Source: Megascapheus bottae (Eukaryota; Chordata; Mammalia; Rodentia; Geomyidae). From it: a stretch of DNA of 64,000 bases. The notes below the pieces were generated by a model. The model worked only from the letters and a program-made list of their open reading frames with translations. It did no database searches and was not told where the DNA came from. The position numbers and the translations under genes are program-made. Below, piece after piece: positions 22,440 through 34,258 of this stretch (positions are counted from its first letter, which is position 1; the number at the start of each line of letters is the position of its first letter). Where the stretch lies: contig JANJXV010001722.1 of assembly GCA_024803745.1 (NCBI GenBank), positions 1-64,000 of the forward strand, given 5' to 3'.

Positions 22440-22760
22440 TCCATAACCTTCATCAACTCTGATAATACCAAACATTTCTTGGTTTCCCCACCCAGACTCA
22501 TATGTCCCCTGTACTTTCAGGTAGCTGCTTCCACCAGTGTGGTGAGACCATCTTCCTCATCCTTCAAATGTCACTTCCTCTGGGAATCCTTGCCAGCTCC
22601 CCTTTGTTTCCTGACTTTTGAGCTGTTTCCTCGTTTTCCTGTTCATCTACAATGTACAGACTTATTTTTGCGAGTATAGATTTGAGGTGTTTTGCCATAG
22701 ACACAAGCTACATGAGATGAAGGATGGCTGGGCCACGGTAGCCATTCCATTGTGTGTACA
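22440..22760 (+). mobile_element. LINE-2 3' fragment
   Basis: 'tcaaatgtcacttcctctgg' and 'gaatccttgccagctcccct' are the conserved L2 3' region in sense orientation, followed by 'caagctacatgagatgaagg'. Confidence 0.65.
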
Positions 22761-23278
22761 CATTACACCATGCAGCCTTAAATATGCATTGAATTGGTGA
22801 ACATTTTAAATGGAAGCATTGAGCTCTGATCCAAGGGGGGAGAAAAAAAAGTCTGATACCTCGTCCGGTGTCTACAGGGATTCTTTGCTCTGGTCCTGTC
22901 TTGTGTTGGGTTTCTACCTCTGGGGAGTTATCACTTGTTGCTTCTCAACTCTCACAGCTTTTCTTAAAATAATGCCACAGCGGCAACTTCTTTTTATTGT
23001 GTGTGGAAATAAAATCTATATATTAACTAAATTCTTTGTTTCTATGAAAAGGGTCTGCTTTTGGATTTAAAGAGAATTTGATCTGAAAAACTTGTCAATT
23101 CCGGGAAAATAAAGAGCAAAGTCTGAAAATACAAGTTTCCATAGTTTTCCTAATACATAGGAAAGCCTCGGTACTAGTTCGAATTAGCTATATTAACTAG
23201 AAAAGTAGTCTCTTGAAGATTCTCTTATGCTTAAGAATGACAGGTTTAGTCCTCATGGTGTGACTTGTTTAAATGGAG
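22761..23278. other. Unique sequence, no gene seen
   Basis: Nothing recognised. Confidence 0.45.
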
Positions 23279-23495
23279 ACTCTCTCTCTCTTCCTCTCTC
23301 TCTCTCTTCCTCTCTCTCTCTCTCCCTCCCTCTCCCCCTCTCCCCCTCCCTCTCCCCTCTCTCCCTCCCTCCCTCCACCTCTCTCCCCCTCTCCCTCCAC
23401 CTCTCTCCCCCTCTCCCTCTCCCCCTTCCTCTCCCCTTCCTTCTCCTCCTCCCTCTCCCTCCCTCCCCCTCTCCCCCCTCCCCTTCTTGCTTTGG
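23279..23495. repeat. Long polypyrimidine tract
   Basis: Over 200 bp of nearly pure C/T, grading from (CT)n to (CCCT)n. Unlike those at 225 and 1813, no SINE abuts either end. Overlapping Ser/Leu/Pro and Arg/Glu/Gly frames are artefacts of composition. Confidence 0.93.
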
Positions 23496-24367
23496 CTAAT
23501 GGCAGGAAATTACAGCATGAACCATGATAAGCAATCACTTGAAATGAAATATTAGATATCAAAATGCCACCGATTCATCAAACAATTCCTGGCACTGGGG
23601 GGAACATCACCCTGATTATCATTTTTCTCAGGAATTCACTTTCTCTGCCTCTCTTTATATCTCTGGAGAACTCTTCTTCAATTAATCCCCCAAACTTCCA
23701 TTCCTAGTATCCTGTGTCTGTGACGTGCAGGGCATTCTAGTTCACCCTCTTATCCAAAACTATCCTCTGCCTTATTTTACGTATCCATCTTTTATAACAG
23801 CATTCCTACTGGTTGAGATAAAAGCTTTAAAAAAATCCCACCTCTATCTTTATGGTTGTTATTTTATGCTTATGAGGGTTGTCTTGTTAATTTGTAATAA
23901 AATTGCTGAAGTAAAACTTCGAAGTGCCCTTTACAAACAAATTATAGCTCCCTCCTCTCCTCCAATACCAAAGAAGATCCATTTTTTATACAGGCTTTTC
24001 CTCTGCGTGTAAAGATTTATCTTCCTCCTCTCCAGAGCAAAGCAAGCTCTTCACTTCTTTAACTCTTCCAGATGCCCCAAGAAATGCCAGATAGTGTCTT
24101 CATTATCTTCTTAGTATAAAGGAGAGGGTTCAGTAGTAAAACGACACTTCTGGTTTATTAAATGCCAGGCTTGCGTTGCACCAAGCTATCTGCCAGCTGG
24201 CTGCATTACAGACAGCATCTCAAAGGACAGCCTTCCCCTCCTGTTCACCAGCTGGCCATGCAGCTCTAGATGGAGGAGACGCCCCCTGGCGGCAGAGGCC
24301 TGATCTACTTACACCGTCCCTCCATGGGTGTCAGTGCTGTGCATTCTTCTCACCCACCAATGAGCTT
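23496..24367. other. Unique sequence, no gene seen
   Basis: Nothing recognised. Confidence 0.45.
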
Positions 24368-24483
24368 TGTTGATTAAGCAGAGATTCGAGTCTCATGGAC
24401 TTTTCTGTCCAGGCTGGCTTTGGACTGTGATCCTCAGGTCTCAGCCTCCTGAGTGACTAGGATGACAGGCACGTGCCTGGCTT
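24368..24483 (-). mobile_element. B1-Geo SINE, left-arm and linker part only
   Basis: 'gattcgagtctcatggactt' to 'gatgacaggcacgtgcctgg'. The Geo arm is missing. Confidence 0.75.
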
Positions 24484-25525
24484 TTGAAGGCTAAACTTCT
24501 TAGCTACTATTCATGTTTGGGATCACTTGGGTCCCAAGCTACATTCATTTCATTTTCTTCTTCATTAGAAAAGTAGTTTCCGCAGAAGTTGGCTCCAAAA
24601 ATATTAAAATTAAAAAGGGTAACAGCAGTGTATTTAAAAGTCATCTCCTAATCTCTCTGCAGAGTAACCTCTATTAATTCTTGGCAGATGGTTTCTCTAA
24701 GTCTTTTGCCAGCATCCATCCACTTGGCAAGAATTACCTGAGGACTTCCGTATAGTAAGCAAAGCAGTTACAATGGTGGAGAAGGTGGCAAACCAGGGCT
24801 TGCCCTTTCTAATTGACAGAATGGGGGGGGGAAGCCCAAGTAAATAAGTCTCACTCTTGAGTGCGCATCCACAGTAATGTAAGCCAATATACCAATAGAG
24901 ACATCTGCCCGCTCAAGTTCTGTAGTTGCAGCACAGGCTATGGGCCCAGCTGGAGGGCTCAACAATCAGTGATGCACTTCATTGTATGTTTGGATATTCT
25001 ACGATATATTCTTTACATTTGCATGTATTATGATAGCGTAAGTAGTAATATATACACATAATACGTTCTGTATGGGAATGTCGTTTGTTTCTCTGGAGAG
25101 CTGTGGCAGGTTTTGCTTGGGGAGTGCAGGCTGCTTTTGCATTGACCTGTGTGGAAGAGCTGGTGCAGAGGATTATGGGAGTGAGGCCCTGCCTTGCTTC
25201 CCTGGGTTTGAGAAGCATTCAGTGATTACCATCTGAGTGGCATTTCTCCCCTCCCAGTCTAGCCAGAGCCATTGATCTCAGAGTGTAGTGTAGTCGGCTT
25301 TCCCAGCCCCAGAGTCAGCTATAATTAACTGCTGGAGCTTTGAAAAGGTTTCCTGAGCTACACCAGAGCCTTCAACGTTTGTAAACAGGAGTTAGTCGGA
25401 AGAAAACGTAGTAGAACTTGGTGAGTGCTGTTGTATTTTCTTTCACGCGTATTTGGAGTTTCATAGGAATCATATACAATATGTTAATGTAAATATCCCT
25501 GCCTTCAAAAGAGCAGTGGAAACAG
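24484..25525. other. Unique sequence, no gene seen
   Basis: Nothing recognised. Confidence 0.45.
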
Positions 25526-25742
25526 AGTGCCAGTGGCTCACGCTGGTTGTGGGCCTTCATCTTTTTCTGCAGGCTAGTGTTCTACTGCTTTGAGTCACAG
25601 TGTCGCTTCTGTTTTTCTGGTGATGGATTGGAGATAAAAGTCTCCTGGACTTTTCCTGCCCAGGCTGGCTTTGAACCATGATCCTCAGATCTCAGCCTTC
25701 TGAGTAGCTAGGATTACAGGTATGAGCTACCAGCGCCTGACT
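25526..25742 (-). mobile_element. B1-Geo SINE with an opposite-strand head beside it
   Basis: 25553-25742 is a minus-strand B1-Geo ('gattggagataaaagtctcc', 'cagccttctgagtagctagg'). Just left, 25526-25546 reads 'gagtgccagtggctcacgct', which is the plus-strand start of the same family. Either a tiny second insertion or a rearranged copy. Confidence 0.75.
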
Positions 25743-26177
25743 TCCTGAACATATGTTGAACACTGTGTGTGTTGATGGGGTGAGGATTGCCAGACAGCTG
25801 ATGGGGATTTGTCCTTGATCTCTTGGTCTTCCATACACACCCACGTTTCCCCAGAATAACACTCACCCGGGCAGGGAAGATTAGGTGTTCGACCCCAGCA
25901 GTGGGAAGGTCATTCAAAAATGCATTTCTAATACAGAAACTGAAATTAGGGAGAAACTTTACATTGCATTTTTTATGATGTGTGTCTTAGGCTCTGTCTC
26001 TGTTTGCACAGAGAAAGGCAATGAATATTTAATCCTGGGACAATGGAAGGAGAGGTGGGGGAGTGTGCATACACAGTAGTGGTTTTGAATCTTCAGTAGC
26101 TTTTCCAAAGCTGTCACCTTTTACTTAAGAGTTGGACATGTTACCACTATTTGCCATTGACTTTGGGCTAGAATTGT
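25743..26177. other. Unique sequence, no gene seen
   Basis: Nothing recognised. Confidence 0.45.
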
Positions 26178-26400
26178 CTTTTTTTTGTGGGTCATAGGGC
26201 TTGAACTCAGCCTGGGTGCTGTCCCTGAGCTCTTCGGCTCAAGGCTACCACCCGACCCTTGAGCCAAGCCCCACTTCCTGTTTTCTAGAGGTTAATTGGA
26301 GATAAGAGTCTCAGGTCCTTTTGTGCTGGGGCTGGCTTTGAACCTTGATCCTCAGATCTCAGCCTCCTGAGTAGCTAGGATTACAGGCATGAGCCTGGGC
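26178..26400 (-). mobile_element. B1-Geo SINE, 'ctcttcggctcaaggctac' subfamily
   Basis: The right arm reads 'gctcttcggctcaaggctac' and 'cttgagccaagccccacttc', then 'ttttctagaggttaattgga'. This differs from the usual right arm and is shared with 55470-55692 (and partly 58741-58890). Confidence 0.85.
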
Positions 26401-26403
26401 TTT

Positions 26404-26602
26404 GTTTTTGTTTTGAACTTAGGGCTGGGTGCTATACCTGAGCTTCTTTGCAGAAACTCTAGAGCTTCACCACTTGAACCACAGCTCCATTTCTGTTTCT
26501 TTTGTTGTTGCTTTTGGTAGTGAATTGGAGATAAGAGTCTCCCATAGACTTTTCTCATATTCTAGCCTCCAGAATGGCCTCTAGGATTACAGCCATTACT
26601 CC
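26404..26602 (-). mobile_element. Diverged B1-Geo SINE
   Basis: Right arm 'ccacttgaaccacagctcca', 'gaattggagataagagtctc', then a decayed B1 arm ('cctccagaatggcctctagg'). Confidence 0.75.
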
Positions 26603-26687
26603 TTAAGTTTTCGACACACCCACAGAACCCATGCAGTTTAGAACCCCCATGGCTATCAGCTTGGCATCATCATCAAATTTGCTTTTT

Positions 26688-26876
26688 TTTTAAACCAGTC
26701 CTGGGCTTGAGCTCAGGGCCTGAGCACTGTCCTTGGACTTTCTCAAGGCTAGAGCTCTACCACTTGAGCTTCAGCACCACTTCCGGCTTTTTTCTATGTA
26801 TGTGGTACCAAGGAATCGAACCTGGGTCTCTGTGCATGCAAAGCAAACACTCTACCAGTAGGCCAAACTCCCAGCC
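26688..26876 (-). mobile_element. IDL-Geo dimeric SINE with 14-bp TSD
   Basis: Full element, flanked by identical caaatttgcttttt at 26674-26687 and 26877-26890. B box 'aatcgaacctgggtctc' is intact. Confidence 0.93.
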
Positions 26877-26890
26877 CAAATTTGCTTTTT

Positions 26891-27074
26891 ATATTTCCTT
26901 TATACAGTGGACCTTGCAAATCACCTGAAACTGGTCCCCAATAAGCAAAAATAAAAAACATTACAACCAAGTGAGCTGAAAACTGGAATACTTTATACCT
27001 GTATAGAGCACTTGATAGAATTGCCAACCACCTCCCCACAGATTAACTTGGCAGCATTTCGTGACATTGCCTGG
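26891..27074. other. Unique sequence
   Basis: Nothing recognised. Confidence 0.4.
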
Positions 27075-27205
27075 GTGTTTTCGTACCTGGTGTTCAGATG
27101 AGGAAATTAAGCCTGAGAGCACTTGAGTGTCGCACTGGAGGGCGTGCAATGAGCTCATGAAGTTACTTGAAGCCCCTTCCTGCAGAAGCAGGGTATGGAT
27201 CAGGG
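27075..27205 (-). mobile_element. MIR fossil
   Basis: 'cagatgaggaaattaagcct' is the conserved antisense MIR core, followed by diverged sequence. Confidence 0.65.
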
Positions 27206-27518
27206 CTATACATTCTGGGGGTCCCCTGTGTTATTAAACTCTCTAGGAGGTAAGCCTTGGAATTCACAATTTCTGTAAGCATTCCATGTGGTCTAAAAGA
27301 CAATCACTTATATTTGGAAAAGTCCGATTTATAGTAGTTATTCCAACCCATAGGTTTCTAACCTGACTGTGGAACTGGGCTCAAGAACACCGTAGCTTTG
27401 TGTAGACTATTTGAATGTAAATGGTGACTTAGATAGTTGATTTGGATATTGATTCCTCAGAAAATCAATGATAGCCAACCATCCTTTATTCTATTTGATC
27501 TTAAAAACTTATGATTTG
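27206..27518. other. Unique sequence, no gene seen
   Basis: Nothing recognised. Confidence 0.45.
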
Positions 27519-27750
27519 CATTGCTGGGCATGGTAGCCCATATCTGTCATCCCAGGTACTCAGGAGGCAGAAGTAGGAGGATCATGATCTGAAGAAAGCC
27601 TGGGTAAAAGCCCAAGAATCTATTTGAGAAACTAAAAGCAAGTGAACTGAAAAGGACTACTGTGTGCTCAAATGGCAGAGTGCTTGCTCAGGAAGCATGA
27701 GGCCCTGAATTCCACCAGTGGTACCATCAAGAAAAAAAAAGGAAATTGAA
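27519..27750 (+). mobile_element. B1 + ID dimer (B1-dID-like SINE)
   Basis: B1 arm 'gctgggcatggtagcccata' and 'gtactcaggaggcagaagta', then an ID-like right arm 'gtgctcaaatggcagagtgc', 'cttgctcaggaagcatgagg', and an A-rich tail. The right arm differs from Geo and resembles the B1-dID class known from several rodent families. Older than the IDL-Geo copies. Confidence 0.75.
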
Positions 27751-28560
27751 AAAGAAAACAAAGATCTACAATTGTCCTTGGCTCACTGGCCTCTGACAGG
27801 CTAATGGATTGCCCACAAAAATGGCAAAACAGAATGAATCCATAGACTTGTAAGGTTCATATCTCTGAAATTCTAGAGCAGAGAAAAAGGTGGGCATTGT
27901 GATACCAGTTGATAATGGTCTTCCCAGAATGAGATATGCTATTCCTTTCTAACAAAAGTAGATCCAAAGAAATGGCATTCGTTCATTTTCCATTGGCAGA
28001 ATAAAATCTCTGAGGCGATGTGAAGTATAAAGCAAAGAGGCAGATCAGGTTACCAAGAAAAATGTTGATTTTAGAGGGGATGTGCCTCAATGGTTACTGC
28101 ACATTGGACCATATAAGATGAGTGGTCCAAGCAGGTGGGATGCACATGTGTGACGGGAAACATCGCATGCCTGTCTGTCTTGTGTGAAATGATTTCATGG
28201 GCCTTCACCTGCAGGGAAACAAGGACTTCTCAATGAGAACAAAGGCTGTATTTTGATTCTTTGTGATTCTTTAGTTCCATCATCTAGGGTCTGGGGAAGG
28301 GGATGGGAATGAGGATTTTGAAATTCAGAAGAAAGTCTTTGCATGTGTGGCAGAAAGTCTTGGGGAATTGGGAGAAAGGTTCAAGGTAAAGATTACAAAA
28401 AAAAGTCTGTTCTTGTGAATTTAAGAAAAAAAAATTGTTTTGGTCTAACCTTTCTGGCTAATTGGTTCTCCAATGGAGATGCTTGGAAAGGGTGCAGACG
28501 TGCAGGCCCCGTCTCCTGGGGTGGTTGTCAAGATTATCTAGGTATGATAAATGAAACGTC
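27751..28560. other. Unique sequence, no gene seen
   Basis: Nothing recognised; the 78-codon frame at 28343-28579 matches nothing I know. Confidence 0.45.
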
Positions 28561-28690
28561 TTACTTTGCTTATTCGTGAATTCATTAAATGCTCATCCAA
28601 TATTTACTGAGGGGGGTGAGAAGTGACTCTCGGGTAGACAAAGTAGATGAGATCTTTTCCCCTCATAGTACTCAAAATCTAGCAAGGCAG
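28561..28690 (-). mobile_element. L2/MIR 3'-end fossil
   Basis: 'gaattcattaaatgctcatc' and 'caatatttactga' are the reversed conserved L2/MIR 3' terminus, continuing to 'cataaagtactcaaaatcta'-like sequence. Confidence 0.5.
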
Positions 28691-28754
28691 GCAGGCAGAC
28701 AGACAGGCTTCCATTAAGCCAATACCTGAGCCAGCTGTGACTGATGGAGTGGGC

Positions 28755-28865
28755 ATACTCCCTGGATATCCATCACCCAGCACAGATAAAGCTGAGAACT
28801 GTCACACAGCTGGGAATGAGAGAGCTAGGATGTGAACTCAGGACCAGGTATCTCTGTATCCAACA
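28755..28865 (-). mobile_element. MIR fossil
   Basis: 'tcacacagctgggaatgaga' and 'gatgtgaactcaggaccagg' are the antisense B-box half of MIR. Confidence 0.65.
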
Positions 28866-28869
28866 TCAT

Positions 28870-30170
28870 CATCATCATTTCCAGTTCTAAACTCTCCCTT
28901 CCTCTTCCAGCACTTTGAAAAATCCAAACAGACTTCTTTATCCAACTGACATTGTCTGAGTTGCTCCATGAACAAAACCTTTTGCTGTCAGTTCTTAAGG
29001 TCAGAACTCTGTAACAAAGACTTCCCCGGGCTAGAAAATCAACCCCTTCCTCTGCCTTCTCATTACTTTGTTTAATGAAGAGTGGTTTAATAGCCTGGCA
29101 ACATCAACCCTGGCTTAATTTTTTTTTATTTTTTTTTAAATTCCTCCCCTGCCTTCTGGAATTTGCAATGAATTGAGAAGCAGTTCGGGTTCATTATCTG
29201 AACCCCTTGGCCTGAGAAACAGAAGCGGGGATCAGTGTGAGGCCCTGTGGTACAATCCCTGTAACACAGGCTGATTTAATTAGGCCCCTATGTGGCATGG
29301 GGCAATGGAAACACTGTCTTTTCTGTCAGGATTATAGAAAGCGCTTCTCCCTTCCCTGTGGTCCAGAGATCCTGGGGAAGAAAATCAGGTTCCTGTTCCC
29401 AGAGGCTGAGCTGCACAGAATGTTCACATGCTGGCTGAGTCCTGGAGATAGACTTTCCTGGGAGCCCTGGACAAGTTCCACACCAGTGCCATGTGCAAGC
29501 CTGAGTGGGGAAGGAGGCTTCTCTTCTACTTGCCTCTAGGGGAGCCTGGAGGAAGACCAGGAGGTGAGAGTCAGCCCCAACCAGTGAAATGTGCCTGGCA
29601 AGGCTTCAGGCTTCCAGGCCTCACCGAGCTGTGGTGTGGGTAACAGCTCTGCCACCTCCCCAGCTTCCTTCTTGACTCAGTTACCAGGCTTGCTTTGTGC
29701 TTCCCATTTTCAGGGAAACCATCCTCTATCCTTTAGAGAAGGTTAAATCCTTTTGTTTTTGTTTTTGAGGTCAAGTCTTTGTTATTAAGACCCCTGACTA
29801 TTTCTGGCAACTCGGTATTTGGTTGAATGACTAGAACACCATGTAAAGATGCTACATGTGCTTGTGTGTGTGCTTGTATGGGTACTTTGGTGTATGGGTG
29901 TGTATGTGTGTGTGCAGCAGTTGGGTAATGTTTATCATTAGCCTGAAGCATTGGCTAATGTTAAATTTAAATTAAAATACACTCTTGGGTGACTACGTCT
30001 TCAATTTCATGGTCGATGCCTTCATGACTCACTTATTAAACTAAACCAGGAGTTGCAAACTAAAATACCTCAAGGGAAGGAAGGAAACATACTAAACAAG
30101 CATGATCAGGTGTAACTGAGATATACCCCAGTGCCTTTGCATGAATGGACACTTTTTCAGGTTTCTAAAG
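28870..30170. other. Unique sequence, no gene seen
   Basis: 29080-29300 is a repeat-free stretch that looks constrained (see findings). A loose tg-rich patch lies at 29855-29915. No gene. Confidence 0.45.
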
Positions 30171-30370
30171 TAACAATAATTCTTATAATAATACATACTA
30201 TTGCATATCCATATAGTAATATGCATGTATAATTATACATATATTTATATTCCTAGACATATATTTACATATAAAATATATAATAGAATATATTATTTAT
30301 GTTTATACAAATAAATATATTACTATATATTATATTTTTATAATAATGTTTATTATTTATGTGTTTAAAA
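30171..30370. repeat. AT-rich low-complexity block
   Basis: Irregular tata/atta words and no unit longer than a few bases. Confidence 0.8.
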
Positions 30371-31458
30371 TGCAAGCATCCATCATCATTCCAGACTAAA
30401 GTCTGGAAACCTGAAATAAGGTCTTAAATATGAAAAAGGAACAAATACAAATATTTTTAAAGACTGCATTCAACTCACAGGCTGTTGGGTCTGAGAAAGA
30501 AAGCTTACTGCTCTCCACATGAAATTGTATCTTCATTTGCAATAAACTAATTTACAATGACTAGCTCGGATAACATCAAATACCATTTTTATTGGGGAGC
30601 GATATAAGCCACAGGGCATTTGTTGTCAGGCTCCAGATCACTGCTCTGGAATTAGACTAGTGCTCCCAGTGCACCTTTCCATTTTAGTAACAGATGACCT
30701 TGTTTGCAGGTCATTGGTCTCTTATGCAAGTGGCACAGGGACCCTTGAAATGGTCCTTGCCACATCCCCTGACCTTTCTCGCAGAACGGACAAATGATAG
30801 ATATTAGTGTTCCTAAGAAGGTTGGCCTCGTATGTGCTCATAAATCTGGACCACTGTTCTTGGCTGAGCCCACTCAGTTTAGCAACTGTTAGCCAAGCAT
30901 GTTGGAATTCTCTGATGTATTTCCTAAGGTTGAGACCAGACTCCTCCCTTAGAAAATGACCATGTTTACTTATCCCAACCTTAAAATTTCCAACCAGTGG
31001 AAATCTACTAGAAGATTTCTTTTTCAGGCCTAAATTGAAAACAAAACAAAACAGAGTATGGTGGTTATTTGTACCTAATTGTTCTAGGTAGTGAATTGAT
31101 AAAATGTCATAAAGCATTTTTAAAAGCACAAGATTTTCAAGCAAACTCTGAGACTTATCTAACACGTGCGATATAGAATTCTAGATTCTAAAGAGAGAAA
31201 AATGGGAGGATTAAAAGGGGCGGGGGGGGGGAAAGGAACAGAGTGGAAATAAATGTTGTTAATGACCACAAAGATCTGTTCCCCTCTGCTCCTGCCTATG
31301 GATTTGTAGGGAAGAAGAGGGAGGCTCTGTTGAGAATGGATTTGAGACCACAGTCCAGTTTAAAGGGACAGAAGCCACAATCCATTAGTAATGTCTGCTT
31401 TTGGCCCAGGAATAGGAGCTGAAAGTACGCCTGCACCCTATGGCCTAAACAGTACACA
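30371..31458. other. Unique sequence; unidentified 147-codon frame on minus strand
   Basis: 30722-31165 is open on the minus strand for 147 codons. I recognise no domain, and there is no clear splice-site or upstream promoter evidence. Composition is ordinary, so chance is the simplest reading. A 9-bp-arm palindrome lies at 30389-30408. Confidence 0.4.
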
Positions 31459-31470
31459 TGAAACTCTTTT

Positions 31471-31670
31471 TTTTTTTTTTAACCAGTCCTGGAGCTTGAA
31501 CTCGGGGCCTGCACACTGTCCTTGGACACTTTTTGCTCAAGGTTAGTGCTCTGCCACTTGAGCCACAGAGGCACTTCTGGCTTTTTCTGTATATGTGGAA
31601 CTGAGGAATCAAACCCAGGGCTTCGTGTTTGCTAGGGGAACACTCTACCACTAGGCTATGCTCCCAGTCC
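31471..31670 (-). mobile_element. IDL-Geo dimeric SINE, older copy
   Basis: T-run tail, Geo arm 'gcttgaactcggggcctgca', ID-like arm 'gaggaatcaaacccagggct'. It is flanked by tgaaactcttttt (from 31459) and tgaaactcatttt (from 31671), a TSD with a mismatch. Confidence 0.88.
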
Positions 31671-31684
31671 TGAAACTCATTTTC

Positions 31685-31974
31685 TTATAGTATTATTTAG
31701 TTCCAGTGTGTCTGGGGTAGTTCCTGTGAATGATGCATGGCCTTCCCTTTTGTTTTTGAGTGTCTCAGTTTGGGTAATATATTTCATGCGACCACCTGAG
31801 GAGATTTCTTGCCTAATTACCAACAGCTCATTTTTTAAAAATTCCTAAATGTTCCTCAATCTGTACTCTTGGGTACCATTCACTTAATATTCCTCAGGAA
31901 CTTCCTTTTCTCTGGGTCAGAGTTCTGTCAGCATCCAACTGAAAACACCTCAACACAATCTTTCTCCCCCACCC
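31685..31974. other. Unique sequence
   Basis: Nothing recognised. Confidence 0.4.
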
Positions 31975-32115
31975 CCCCACACACTAACTTTAAAATTAAC
32001 TTTAATTAGTTGTACAGAGGGATTCATTTTGACCTACCTGTGTATGCAGGCAAGGCATCTTGATCAGATTCCCCCCCCCACCCCACCCCTCCTCCATCCT
32101 TCTCCCTGGTCCTCT
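31975..32115 (-). mobile_element. LINE-1 3'UTR fragment (antisense)
   Basis: 'ttagttgtacagagggattc' and 'ggcatcttgatcagattccc' followed by a C/T-rich stretch match the reversed 3' end of an L1 of the type common in mammals. A different lineage from the L1 at 15007. Confidence 0.5.
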
Positions 32116-33311
32116 CCTAGACAGTAAGACCCATCCATCCCAGAGCACTTTATTCTGAGTCCATTAAATGGAGCCCTTGGTAGGAGAGCCCTTTTCAGTC
32201 TCAATCCACCTTCTGTTCTTCCAGTTCTTCTCTAACAGTTTGCCTTCTGTTCTTGAGTGAGAAGGAGCTACAAATGACCTATTTCAAGACCAAATAACCA
32301 CTTAATAGAGTGGAGATTCATTAGGACAGAGCTGATAGCGACTCTGGTCTCGGGAACATAGCAGCGAGCCCAGAGGATTTTCAGTTTTCTTCTAGCTTGC
32401 TGACCTCAATTTACAAGGCAGAATTAAGTCCCCAAAACCCCAGAACATCACCAAAATAATGAAACTATTGGCTTTTAATCACAGACAGAATTATGAGGAG
32501 TCGGGAGACCTCTAACCTTATCATTTAATTCTCTCTTTTAAAAGGGAATTTCAACCTCAAGGACACACAGGCAGATGTAGATGCGATTTCTTTTCATTTA
32601 ACAACATACACATTTAAAGGCTTTTTTTTATAGCACATGTTAGTGCAGGCACAGTGATCCCTCTTATAGGAAGTGAAAATGTGAGAGGGCACATGAAAAG
32701 GGAGAGAAGGAAGAGAGACAGAGACAGAGATCGACACAAGAATAAAACAAAAAGGAAATTTGTGGAAATTATTAAAAAAAATAGAAAACGAGCTGACTTC
32801 TTACCTGGCTAACACAAATGGATCCCAATTTACAACACCAATTTCAGACTGTCCCCTTCTCTCCCAAGATTACAAACATGAAACAGACAATTTCATTTCC
32901 ACCCCTGGTAACTTTCGGAATGGACTTAAATCAGTTAAGAGGTGAGGACCTACAGGTTTATTACTGCTTTTTTATTTATCTATGATGTCAGGAATTAGGG
33001 GAAGTAAGGAGAAATCAGCTTTGTTTTAGTTCTTCTGTCGGGGTGAAGTTTGGTTTCTTTGGTTATTGGAAAAGAAGCCCAATAACACCTGAGGAAAGGG
33101 TGGGAGAGGCCAGGCAGAGAGCCCACATGTTTCGGATCCGAGCCGCCATCATCTCATTGGTCGCAAAGCTTCTCACCTTTCCACATTCCTATTTGTGGAA
33201 AGGGAGGATGCGATTCATTTCCCAGGAGTGTGGCAAGAATGAAGATGATGATACATGCAAAGGCCCAGCGAAATATGTGAGATAACCTTTTTAAAACTTA
33301 GTACTTGCAAC
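32116..33311. other. Unique sequence, no gene seen
   Basis: Nothing recognised. It includes a small CpG-containing patch at 33125-33165, too short for a CpG island. Confidence 0.45.
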
Positions 33312-33545
33312 GAAGTTGCCAATGGCTCACACCTATAATCCTAGCTGCTCTGGAGGCTGGGATCTGAGGATTGGCTTTCAAAGCCAGCCTGCAGAGTAAA
33401 GTCTGTGAGATTCTCATCTCCAGTTAACCAACAGAAAGCCCGAAGTGGCTCAAGTGGGAGGGCACTAGCCTTGAGTGATGAAGCTAAGAGACAACATACC
33501 CAGACCCCGAGTGTAAGCCCCATTACGGGCACAGAACCCAAACCA
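33312..33545 (+). mobile_element. B1-Geo SINE, variant right arm
   Basis: B1 arm 'cctagctgctctggaggctg', linker 'catctccagttaaccaacag', right arm with 'gtgatgaagctaagagacaa'. Part of the variant group also seen at 13722 and 60862. Confidence 0.85.
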
Positions 33546-33659
33546 AACCCAACCTACAGCATCAAAGTGTGGTACTGCAGGTCTGGAGGTGTGTTAGTTG
33601 ACCTTGGAGAGTGGACGCTTCTTTGCTGGTCTCTGAGCAGCATCAACTGGGAGCAAAGA

Positions 33660-33850
33660 CTTGCTTTGCTAACTTGTGACAACATGAACTCGGGCAATTC
33701 AGATTTCTTCTTCCAGCCTTCAGTTCATCCTCTACAAAATAGGGATTCCTCGTGACTATCTATGGAGACGTTCGTGAGAATATGAAAAAACAAATACGTA
33801 AGGCATTGAGCATCCCATAGTATGCTCATATATCAACATGGTAAATAGTG
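33660..33850 (+). mobile_element. MIR fossil, long
   Basis: From 'acatgaactcgggcaattca' through 'cagttcatcctctacaaaat' to 'gcattgagcatcccatagta': the sense MIR core and 3' half. Confidence 0.7.
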
Positions 33851-34258
33851 CTGTCGTCATCATTAGGGTCCATCACTTTGTGGCAGCCTGCCTTGGCTTG
33901 TGCTTTGTGGAGTAGAGCTTGCACTCGGGACTTGTGCATGTGGTCATTTGAGACCTGCTCTCCAGATGCACCTATGTTGGAGCAAGAACAGTAGGAGAGG
34001 GCAAACAGAAGGTGGAATGGAAGTAAATACCCCCAGGTGACATCTCGTCTAAGCCCTATCTCACTGTGAGCTTCCTATTTGGTGTTCCGGGACAGACTTT
34101 GACTTATAAGAGGGCAGGGAGATAAGCTACCTGTCTCCATGTCAATTGTTTTGTGGTTGCTGATCGCTCACAGAAGGACAGAAGGCATGTCCAGACGTGG
34201 GAAGTCTCCAACAATAGCAAGTCATTCGAGTGCTATAGTTCATAGGTAGATCATTCTA
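33851..34258. other. Unique sequence
   Basis: Nothing recognised. Confidence 0.4.

Noticed and set aside
30722..31165. 147-codon minus-strand frame as a gene
   Set aside because: No recognisable domain, no splice or promoter support, ordinary composition; within chance expectation.
33125..33165. CpG island/promoter
   Set aside because: Only a handful of CpGs in about 40 bp; far too short, and no adjacent exon is seen.
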